A stretch of 64,000 nucleotides of DNA from Poa pratensis (taxonomy: Eukaryota > Streptophyta > Magnoliopsida > Poales > Poaceae), in assembly GCA_947311845.1 (NCBI GenBank), contig CAMZMU010000123.1, positions 20,415,759-20,479,758 on the forward strand. The letters are read 5' to 3'. Numbering within the stretch: the stretch's first letter is position 1; each line of letters starts with the position of its first letter. The translations under genes were made by a program, and so were the position numbers. The notes under the pieces were generated by a model. It ran no database searches. It was not told the DNA's origin and was given only the letters and a program-made list of their open reading frames with translations. Shown in pieces: positions 54,472-64,000 of this stretch.

Positions 54472-57400
54472 GGTCACGTGAGAAGCTGCTAGGCTGAGTC
54501 AGTGTGAGAATTCTGTGAAGTTGTTCGGGTGGAGCGCACTGCAGAGACTTGAAGAAATCTAACCCTAGTATTGTTCATTGGTTCAACATTGATTCCAAGA
54601 GCTGTAATCAACCATGGTACAAGCTGGAATCGCGATAATATTCGTGTGCACCAGTTCGTTTGTTAGTCAGAGTGGAGCATACAAGCTGTTTGGAACTAAT
54701 CGGCATCAGAGTGATCCTTATACTCACAAAGAGGATCCAAAATCCCGATCCCTCTCACTCCTACAAATCTAGGTGACCATCTTCTGGAGCATCATATTCA
54801 CTAATCGTGTAAGTTGTAGATCTGACGACATTATATGTTTCGCATTGGTTTCTCCATTCACCAACTATATATTGCCTCTACTTCGAATTACTTTCATAAA
54901 TGGTTCTTAACAGGATGCTCATGTGCCTTTCAATTTGTACGCATGTACAATACTAAAAACTTTTAAAAAATATGTGTTTATTAGTTGTACCAGCAATAGA
55001 TAGTTACTTTTTTTGTCTCAACAAGTTGGGTTCTTGGTCACGAATCAATTTCTAATTTGTCTAAAATCCATGAACAGCCGGAAGCACGTGGTCAGAGCCA
55101 CTGGCGGAGGGCAAACCGGGACCGTGGCCCGTGCAGGATTTGCACAGAAAAAAGATCCTTTTTGTTTTTGAGATTCACAGAAAAAAGAACCTTTTTTTTA
55201 GGGGCAGAAAAAAGATCCTATGCCTATACATCTAATGGCCCAATCCACTAGCACTAGCATAGCAATGGCAGCCAACAAGCAAACGGCCCGGCAGCCTCGC
55301 AAGCCAGGAAACATACAGCCAGATCTCCTGCGTAGTGACAAAAGCCTACTAAGAAACTGGCCGAGACGACACAGGCAGCAGGCTGCTTTGACCGCTTTAT
55401 TTTCTCGACGATAGAAAAAACTATTGGCAGCTGGCTTAGCTTTGTATAAACAATTTAGAAGAACATGTATCTTCGCTAGGGTAGCACGTATAATTTTATT
55501 TTCCTTATCCACATTCTTAGCTGGATATTTGATAGCATATTTTTACTCAAGTTCCCCTAAATTCATAGTTAGTCAAAAAAAAAAATATTGTGTCTTTTAG
55601 TTGGCCCGCCCAGATATTTGTTTGAATCTCCGCCGCGGGTCAGAGCATATCCAACCGGAGTCGGTAAATATGTCCCCTTATAACTACCGCAACCACAATC
55701 CCCATTTTGAAACCCTGAAAAACATGGAGTTTAACAAAAAAAAATCATCACAAAGTCGGGAATGAAAATCACCCCTTTTGCTTAACCATGGTGAATCTAT
55801 TTGTCACCGGATTTGCCCTTCCCCTTATCATTTCCGGAGCGCCGTCTACAATATGGTCCAATAGTGGGCCAATCTAAATGGAGTTCTCCGGAAATTGATT
55901 ATACAAAATAGTCACCAACTCCATCTAGCAAATAAAAGAAATTTATCAACATGTGCAGTTATATTTGAAGAAAACATAAAAAATGAAGCAATCAAAACAC
56001 ATATTTTTTTACTTGGGCATAGCACCCGACAAGCTTGTTTGTTTATAGAGTCTTGGATGCATGCCTATCTATGATGGAGAGATTGCTCGGTGCATGTGGT
56101 GATGGATGTCTGCAGATGTTCATTGTAAACTTGATAGATTTTTGCCCAAAAAATCTGGCCGTTTGATTCATCAACGAAATCCATAATTTTGGCGCGAGGC
56201 TGAGAGGATGGGGATGATCTGTTTGGGCCGGTGTTTTCCTTGCGGACCCTGTTCGGACTGTTTGGTCGACCGTCGACTTATAGGGGCGGGGAGTGGGGAG
56301 AATCTCTAGTGGGACCGAAATGTCGAATACAACTACCTTCAAGTAAATTTCAGCTGATTCTTTTTGTAATTTTGTATTCTGAATATCAATTGTCAAAATC
56401 TCAAGCCTGTGCGTTGTATAGGCCCGCAGGAACACGCACCACCACCGATCTATGGCTAAACCAGGTACGTACCGCGAGAGTGGCATGCAGACGGTATCCC
56501 AGATGCAAGAGCAGCTTAGCTGTGGCGACAAGACCAGAGACAGGAAGGAGCGCCCGGGTCGCAGGGATTCCAGGAGGAGGTGACCTGAAATTATACAGTA
56601 GCATTTCCTTCTTCCTCGATGGTTGCGTATTCAATTCACTATGGCATTCGTACGTGCGGATGACACTCCAACGTCCGGCCGCGCGAGGGTACGTAGTTGA
56701 CCTGAGGCCGGCAGGACGTTGAAGAGATGCTCCACAGAGACCCCTGACATGCCCATGCTCGTACGTAGGTGCGGGGCACTTTGGTGTTCAATCTCGATCT
56801 ATGCATACACTGGATGGAGACTAATATTAGAAGAGCTTTTTTTTTTTTGCTAGGGGACTAATATTAGAAGAGCTGCTAAGTAGTCTCAATGAAAATTCAT
56901 CAAGGAAATGCCTCGCTTGATAGTTTCAGCCTTTCAGTAATGGAAATCGTCGAACATCCCAGTTCAGAAAGAGCTTGATTAAAGTCTTGACCTGTCCCTT
57001 CAGGCGCAGTTAGGGTTTGTTTCTGTGATGTACATCCTCCAATTTGACAGCACACGGCTCTGCAACTGTAAAAAAAAACACACTGCTGCTGCACATTGCT
57101 TAGTTATTTTTAAACGATTTGATTTGAATATACTACTGTTGGAGGTTTGGACAGGCCAGGGGGGACAAGGCCGGTATGGGCTGGCACGGGTGCGCTGCAT
57201 GCATGGAGACGAGGGCGTGCGTCCCGTCGGAGCGGCAGAATCCGCATCAAATCACGGCGACCCGACTGGTCTGCGGCCGGGGTTGCCACTGTTTTGGTGA
57301 TGTGCATGCTGCGTTGTTCGGATCCTTCTTTGCTCGTGACTACTCCCATCCATACAGTGTCCATCCTCTCACCACTATAGTTAGTGTACTGCATCCACGC

Positions 57401-58496
57401 ACAAGGTCGAGAGCCACCGGCCGGCCTCAACGGTGAGGGAAATTAATCCGGCCATGCATTGTGGCCGTTGCATGTGCGTTGCGGAAGGGACCGGCCGCCG
57501 GCGGCGGCAACGGTTCAGCCGGCCGCTCGCTGCAAACAAAAATAAACCTTCCAATTTATAACTTGAAATCTTCAAGCAATCTGAAACTTAAAACTTCACA
57601 CTGAATAATGGAAGCGCTGAAAATTCATTATGCTAGTTGTACCACAAGTATAATAAAATTGAGCGAGAGCTAGCTAGGTAGACAGTGAGCGGCATGTAGC
57701 TGCCCCCGCAAAAAAGAATTAGCTAGCTAAGCTAGGTAGGTTGGCGCATTGCATTCAGCGAGAAGACGAGTGTAAAGCACACCGTGTACTTGATTCAAAT
57801 TGCCCCTACCATGCATGTATGAGAAGGAGGAGGAAGCCGTACTGCTGGTATTGAAATCCGTGACGTAAAGCGCGGCACATGTACGTAGCGCACGGCATAT
57901 GTACTCGTAGTACACACAACGACCTCCAAGGAAAAAGTTGGGCAGAAGCTACCTAGCTACAGGTTCAACATTTAGTTTTCAGTTTTTCTTCCGCCCATGG
58001 TAGAGATTCGCAAATTTCGCGAAATTGACAAAATTTCGAAGAAATTATTCAAATATTTCGGCCAGATTCAAATTATAGAGCTTAAAAATATTTACCAAAA
58101 TAAAGGTAAAAGTGAAGATTCGAACTCAAAACCAAGCACAGCAGTGACCAGACGCTCAACCAACAGCCTAGTACCCAACTTGTGATTGATATTTGATTTC
58201 TATGTATTACAACCATTATCTATTTCATATTTTCAATTAAGCCAAAAATTTTGATCGATTTTAGCTTCTCTCGCCCCTCTCCGAGAATCGTTAATTTCGC
58301 GAAATTCGTCTGAAATTTCGACGAAATTATTTTCCCAGCCTAGCTAGCCGCTAGCAATACTGCCCACTATACCTACAGCTACACTACGGTCTGCGCTGCT
58401 AGTCAACCTGCCCTCTTCTACATTCTTGACCACCTTTAGAAACTTACAAGTAGAGATTAACCGCGAGAGAGAGGCATATACGACTACAAGGTGTGC
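54472..58496. other. Intergenic sequence with scattered repeats, no gene supported
   Basis: Open frames at 56043-56722 on both strands overlap and carry no domain. 57150-57540 is GC-rich but has no recognisable exon. A pair of about 45-bp direct repeats built on AATTTCGCGAAATT lies at 58010-58053 and 58289-58332. ATTAGAAGAGCT is repeated at 56826 and 56863, around a T run, as a possible small duplication. Confidence 0.4.
58115..58180 (-). other. Possible tRNA-derived (SINE-like) internal promoter
   Basis: On the minus strand, GTTGGTTGAGCGTCTGG is followed about 30 bp later by GAGTTCGAATC, which resembles an A-box and B-box of RNA polymerase III promoters. It has no proper tRNA fold that I could draw and lies between two AT-rich direct repeats (58010 and 58289). 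Low confidence. Confidence 0.25.
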
Positions 58497-58569
58497 GGAA
58501 GGGATGGTGGTGGCTTGAGGGAGAGGAATGGGGCCTTGGGGGTGTTGCATCCTCCATAATTGAGAGATG

Positions 58570-61016
58570 CCCTCTCTCTATCCTTATGGGACACACGCCC
58601 GCGTGTTTCCGAGGATGAGAATGACTCTCTCATGCTTTCCTTCACAGAGAGGGAGTTGGACGTTGTCCTAGCTAGCATGAAGGTGGACACGGCACCGGGG
58701 CCGGATGGCCTGCCGGTCTGCTTCTTCAAGAAGTTCTGGTCTCTGGTTAGACCGTACATCTTAGCTATTGCGAATGACTTTGCCCTGGGTAGGGTGGATA
58801 TCGCAAGGCTTAATTTTGGGGTGCTTACGCTTATCCCCAAGGTTCCCGGGGCGGAGGATATTAGACAGTTTCGGCCGATAGCACTTATAAACGTGGTTTT
58901 TAAGTTTATAGCTAAGGCCTATGCCATTCGTCTCGCCCCGATAGCCCACCGTACTATCAGCTGCACCCAGTCGGCCTTCATCAAAGGTCGGCACATCCAT
59001 GAGGGGGTGATCTCCCTGCAGGAGATAGTTCACGAGACTAGGTCTAAAAAACTTCGAGGAGTTTTCCTCAAATTAGACTTTGAGAAAGCTTACGATCGGG
59101 TAAACTGGGATTTCCTCAGGGTGGTCCTGTTGCGCGTAGGCTTTGACCCAGGCTGGGTTCATAGGGCGCTTAGTTTGGTCTCGGGGGGCCAGACTGCTAT
59201 CACTATTAATGGTGATATGGGCAACTTCTTCTGTAATGGACGGGGAGTTCGCCAAGGGGATCCTCTCTCCCCTCTCCTCTTCGATTTTGTGGTCGAAGCC
59301 CTTGCCGCTATTCTGGACGCGGCAAGGAGAGCCGGGCATATCCAGGGAGTTATTCCCCACCTTATCCCTGGGGGGTTGTCTCACCTGCAATATGCAGATG
59401 ACACGATCATCATGATCCAGCCGGACGACTTGGCAATCGCCAATCTCAAGTTCATTCTCATGTGCTTTGAGAACATGTCGGGGCTGAGGATTAACTTCCA
59501 CAAGAGTGAGTTGTTAGCTATTGGGATTGTTGAGGGGGAACATCAGAGGATTGTGGACATGCTCAACTGCAAGCGTGGGCAATTCCCCTTCACCTATCTG
59601 GGCCTTCCCATTAGTGACCATGCGCTCTTTGCGGTAGCTTGGGACCCCATGACGGCAAAGGTGGGTAAACAGGCGGACCCTTGGTTCGGCAAACTCATGT
59701 CTTCGGCCGCTAGGCTTACTTTGACCGGTGTGTGTCTATCCAGCCTCCCCCTTCACGCGATGGGGGTCTACCTCCTTGGTGATGAGGTGCACCAGTCTAT
59801 GGATAGGCATAGATCCCGTTTCTTCTGGGAAAGTAACGGAGTTAAACGCAAATATCATTGGGTCCGATGGTCAGCAGTATGCCAACCGAAAGCCTTGGGG
59901 GGTCTTGGGATTCGAGATACCAAGCTCATGAACATTTGCCTTATGGCCAAATGGGTGTGGAACATCAGGAGCAAATATCCGCGTTCCAAGGATATCCTTG
60001 TGGACTCCCATAACCCTGGGTCTCAATTCTGGAATGCCCTTCAGAAGGTGAAGGAGGTGCTACGCTTGGGGGCTAGGCACTATGTCAGAAATGGTAGGTC
60101 CACGAGGTTTTGGATAGATTGGTGGCAAGGGTCGGGGCCCTTGTGTACCAGATTCCCCTCCCTCTACGAGGTGGCCTCTGACCCCGGTATCTCGGTGGAG
60201 ACAGCACTGAGAGCCGGAGGGTGGGGTATCCACTTCCGCCGGACACTTGGCCAGGCTGACCTCCCGGCCTGGGAAGAGCTGCGGAGGGTAACCATGAATA
60301 CCCACCTGGAGGATGGGGTGGATGAGCTCACGTGGACGCTCGAACCTTCTGGTAACTTCTCGGTCAAATCTTTATACCGGAAGCTCTGCCACGGATCCCC
60401 GCACAAACACTACTGCCAGATCTAGGGGATTGCGGTTCCTCTCAAAGTTAGGATTTTCCTTTGGCAGTTGGTGCGGAAGCGCCTCCCGTCTAGCGATAAT
60501 ATCGCTCGCCGCAAGGGGCCCTCTAATGGGCTTTGCGTGTAATGTGGTAATCATGAGGACACGAACCACATCTTCTTTGGTTGCGTGTTAGCCAAATTCC
60601 TTTGGAGCGCAGTTAGGGAACTGCTGCATTGCTCCTGGAACCCCACGTGTTTTGCGGAGCTTTTTAGGCTCCTTCAGGGTTACGCGGGCCGGGCACGTAG
60701 AGTCCTTTGGATTTGTTGCGCGGGTCTTTGTTGGACGATCTGGAACATGCGAAACAAGTACACTATTGAAGTGATCTTTCCTTCACAGCCGGCTGACTGC
60801 CTCTTCAAATTGGCAATGTACCTGCAGGTGTGGAAGCCAGTGGCTAGACGTCAGGACCGAGGCGAGCTGGAGTCGGCGATTCGCGAGATTCGCCGCATCC
60901 ACGACACCGTTAGGGAGCGCCCTGACCCCTTGTTCCGCCGCCTGTTTTATCTAGCTGTCTCTGTAGTGCCTACGGGCTGTGTGAGTGTTGCCCTCTCTGG
61001 AGTGGCGGTGATGTAG
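58570..61016 (+). pseudogene. LINE ORF2: reverse transcriptase and zf-RVT, two in-frame stops
   Basis: The frame is open from the truncation point to 60425. The reverse transcriptase blocks are in order: APGPDGLPVCFFKKFW, LTLIPKV, FRPIALINVVFKFIAK, LKLDFEKAYDRVNWDFL, GVRQGDPLSPLLFDFV, then the catalytic YADD at about 59395, and FTYLGLPIS. A TAG at 60423-60425 stands in the zf-RVT lead-in (next residues GIAVPLKVRIFLWQL), and a TAA at 60540-60542 lies within the zinc cluster. The same frame then continues (HIFFGC, WNMRNKYTIEVIF) to the TAG/TGA-rich end at 61016. So a single reading frame with two nonsense changes and no frameshift; a fairly young but dead copy. Confidence 0.92.
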
Positions 61017-61135
61017 CCTGCGTGCTACCTGAAACCTTATTGATGTATCTGTTGTTCTTCTTTGTTGTACTCTGTATCGCACTCGCCGGTTGGCTTTATT
61101 AATTTAAAGCATGGCTCTGCTTGAGCCTGCATTCT
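58570..61135 (+). mobile_element. LINE (5'-truncated) with 15-bp target duplication
   Basis: CATAATTGAGAGATG lies on both sides (58555-58569 and 61136-61150). The body is a LINE ORF2 from the start of the reverse transcriptase domain to a 3' UTR ending TTTATTAATTTAAAGC..GCCTGCATTCT. No poly(A) tail is visible. The endonuclease and ORF1 are missing. It inserted into an older retroposon of the 2741-4075 family. Confidence 0.93.
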
Positions 61136-61912
61136 CATAATTGAGAGATGAATGGTCTGCGGGTGTTGCATCCTCCAGAGGCATACGAATGGCAGAGAGA
61201 TGTGTGGGTTACATCCTTCTGAAGGGAGACGAATGGCACCCTTAGGGGTGATGTATCCTCCCTCCAGTGCGCGGAGGCAGAAGGTAGGCTGGCAGCATGT
61301 CGGGCTTGTCGGGAGGTGCGGTTTGCCGTGGATCGAAGCAGGGCAGAGGGAATAGCGTGAATGCTGACCGGTTCCTGGTTGTGGGCTCTGCGACTGAGAC
61401 TATTGGTGATAGTCTTACTCCGGCCAGCCGGAGTCGCCGATGGCGACGCCTACGGGTGGCGTTCTCTTGTTTGAGGCATCGATGTTGCAGCTACCACCCA
61501 CCTTTCCAAGTCCTCCAGGGGAACCCTTTATCTAGTCCTCGTCGATCGGATGATGGCGGCGCTCCCCGACGTCATGTTCCCTCCGGGGGCATCATCTTGG
61601 AGGCGGATCCGACCAGAGGGACCAGTGGCTCGTGAGGATGTACGGCGATGGGCAGCAAAGACCCCCTCCACATGGACATGTTCGATTGCCCGGCTGCGGG
61701 TGTCGTGTATTCCACCTTCCGGCGTGTTGCATGTGTTTGTGGTGCTAGGTGTGGCGCGTTGCATGTGTTTGTGGTGCTAGGTGTGGATTGCCGTTCTTCA
61801 GGTTTTCGCCCCTGTTTTTCTCAAATAAACCAAGCAGTTCGTGTCCTTATGCGATCTTCTTCTAATCAATGGATTTGGCTGCTCTCCTGCCAACACTAAA
61901 AAGAAAAGCAAC

Positions 61913-64000
61913 CAGGGGTGACACTGGGTGAGGGGTCAAAGCTGGCCAGTGAAGTTGTACGCACCATTCTCTTGGGACAGTGCATGCAAACTTGCAAAAC
62001 ATCCTTGAACACACAGTCAGACGACACGCTTGGTACCTTGCAGCTGCAGGGCGCCACGCACTGGTGCAACGCACGTAACCCTGTCGAATGCATTTTCTGG
62101 ATCCGGCCCGTTGTTTCAGCCGGTCAAGCCGTCACACCGTGCAGCTAGCCAGCAAGGTGAAAGAAACGTACAAGCAAACGTCGTTACTAGCTCCCGGTCC
62201 TTCCGGAGATACTGCGAGATATACAGTGAGTAATGCGCTGCGGCAGATGTTGGGAAAAGCCTGCGAAGCATTTTTTTTTTTTTAGAAAAGGGGCAGTCCC
62301 AGCCTCTGCATCGATTTGATGCATGCGGCTTTTATTGATTTTATTAAAACTCAGAGGATCTTGGGTCTACCCCCAAGCATTCAAAGCCAGCCGTACAACG
62401 TTGCGACCTTGTCTTCGGACAGGACACGATGTTCATTATACAACATGTATTTTTGATGATCTATAAATGTTCTTGGGTCTACCCCGGAAGATTTAAATTC
62501 GCACACAAAGTTTTATGGGAGAAAGATATTTTCCATGGGCTGTATAAAGAAAGACAAGAAAATATCTCGTGAAAAATCATTTTTGAGCAACAATAAAATG
62601 TCTTTGTTTAAACAGGCCACACACACTGTCTTTTTTCGCAATTTTTGTGCAAACATATAATATCCATATGTACACACGATATTGTTTCAGAATTTTGTGA
62701 TCTTTTAAAATACGTTTTTTTTTTGAATAGTGGGGATCTCCAAGTCAATATGGATTTCCGCTTGTCTTCAGGCACGATGTTTTGACTCATAGTTCTAGTT
62801 CTACATGTATTTTGTTATGAAAATCACATATTTGTATAGTACATGAGTAGGGCACGTATGCATAACTCACAGGGTGGTCTACGCACATTACGATTGAGGA
62901 CGTTAGAAAAACGTGCAATTCAATATTTTTCTATCTACCACGATGATGAGAAGTGAACCATGCATGAAGCAATTGAAGAGTCAAATACGACGTACATGGC
63001 AGCATCAGTAGTATTCAATAGTGTGAACTACACTGCACTGGGTGACAAGGCCCCATGATGTGCTCCATCACTGCCACAGGTGGCCCACGCTTAATGCTAC
63101 TCAGGTCTCAGGTCCTTTTTTTTTCATCCGACCCTCTTCCTCTCTCCTGTAACCTAAAAATCCTACTGGCCAGTGGCCACACACACACACACAACAGCTC
63201 CCGCACGACCGGAGAAAGTTGAGCGTGCACAGTCCGATGCGCTAGGCACTACGTACTCGCCGCCGGAGAGGAGCGGGCGACAAGCGCGCGCGCGTGAATC
63301 CATGCACAGCACACAACGAGCTATGGCTATGGCGCCCCAGTAGTTCAGCGCATTGAAGGGAGGGCAGCTCTTATCTGTGGTGTCACACTCAGACAAGGAC
63401 CTGTCTTGCAGGGCACTGTTGTTGGAAAAGACACGGGGAAAGACGCAGAAATTTGTCACCGCCTCACCCTCACCGGGTGGAGCCGATGCTATAGCTGCAA
63501 TGCCCACCTTGCCCTGGCGGGATGCAATTATGGCCGCATCATTCCACGCCTATCTAGCCGCTCCAAATGATTGCCTAATCATGTTGTCTAATGCGAAAAG
63601 TTTCGAACCGGTCCGGCCTTATCGTCTTCTTCTTCGATCGCCTCCCTAGCTACTACATACGTCGCCCGCCGGCGAAACTCAAGAAACCATGGAAGGAAAC
63701 AATGAGAAGAACATATTCATGCGTACGTAGAAACATGATTAGCTACTGTAAGAAACATGATTAACATGCCCACCTTGCCCGGGGGGAGGCGTTTGTCTCC
63801 AGGCAAAACCTAAACATAATGCAAGTAAATTAACCCTGCAGGCAGCTGCCACCTTGGCATTGCTAAAGCATGAGGGGGAGGGGAGGGAGCCCAAAAGAAA
63901 TGACATCTGCATACACTCCTTCAACCAACCGGCCAACCTTGCAGGTTACTGCATCTGTAAGCAGTTGAAGGCTTAGAGGTGAACAGCGTGTACTGATACC
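61913..64000. other. Intergenic sequence at the right end
   Basis: At 62268-62400 a T run followed by AGAAAAGGGGCAGTCCCAGC..CTGCATCGATTTGATGC looks like the 3' end of another poly(A) retroposon on the minus strand. A (CA)n run lies at 63177-63193. Nothing else was recognised; open frames near 63163-63649 on both strands overlap and lack domains. Confidence 0.4.

Larger units (their letters stand above)
58497..61912 (+). mobile_element. Second copy of the 45-bp-repeat retroposon, split by a LINE
   Basis: With the LINE removed, the sequence matches the minus strand of 2741-4075: GGATGGTGG.TGGC.TGAGGGAG.GGAATGG, then repeats of GGTGTTGCATCCTCC...GAATGG, then GGGGGCATC.T.TTGGAGG.GGATCCG.CCAGA, and a 3' end GCTCTCCTGCCAACACT followed by a degraded A-rich tail at about 61895-61912. 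It is 5'-truncated relative to 2741-4075. Short open frames in it have no domain. Confidence 0.6.

Noticed and set aside
63163..63649. Overlapping frames of 98-114 residues near the right edge
   Set aside because: No recognisable family; both strands are open by composition, and no promoter or splice evidence is seen.

Overview
This is nuclear DNA of a grass, most likely a member of the wheat-barley-rye group (Triticeae). The inference rests on gene sparsity, dense nested transposons (Copia, LINE, CACTA, Mutator-like, PIF/Harbinger-like, many Stowaway MITEs) and grass-type GC-rich exons. No bacterial, organellar or viral genome features are seen.

Only two genes look intact. One is a five-exon gene on the minus strand (29634-32138) for a 420-residue LysM protein with a signal peptide and a GPI-anchor-type tail, of the rice LYP4/LYP6 immune-receptor family. 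The other is a single-exon SAUR gene (22358-22678, plus strand), with a TATA box and an auxin-response-type TGTCTC upstream. Their neighbourhood gives no sign of a joint function.

The LysM locus lies in a locally duplicated and rearranged block. One unit, P-Q-R-LYP-S-T-U, is present in whole or in part several times: A/D (about 770-12279, only the last LYP exon left), B (about 13554-20840), C/E (about 24300-39390, with the intact gene) and F (about 39966-42410). Because the copies differ in which transposons they hold, one copy often shows the empty site of an insertion in another. This lets insertion ends and target duplications be read by eye.

Transposons, left to right: a LINE fragment (1-540); a Harbinger-like element with an AP2-domain relic (1446-2676); a poly(A) retroposon (2741-4075); a Copia element on the minus strand (4782-9941); a small Mutator-like element (10749-11262); a truncated CACTA (12280-13163); a 6.4-kb insertion with 9-bp target duplication (14240-20631); a LINE 3' end (20845-21487); an ORF1-only LINE-type element (24645-26735); a 291-bp TRIM (28018-28308); a Mutator-like element filled with an A/T minisatellite (33137-34377); a second Copia element on the plus strand (43487-48300); a Harbinger-like element with a broken Myb/SANT-like gene (50089-52727); a 394-bp LINE 3' end (54062-54455); and a LINE nested in a retroposon (58497-61912).

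The most notable signals are two. The two Copia elements share a nearly identical body, including at least two frameshifts, but have different U3 regions. The duplicated LysM locus keeps an open, spliceable last exon without the rest of the gene. All coordinates were read by eye; ends of degenerate repeats are approximate.
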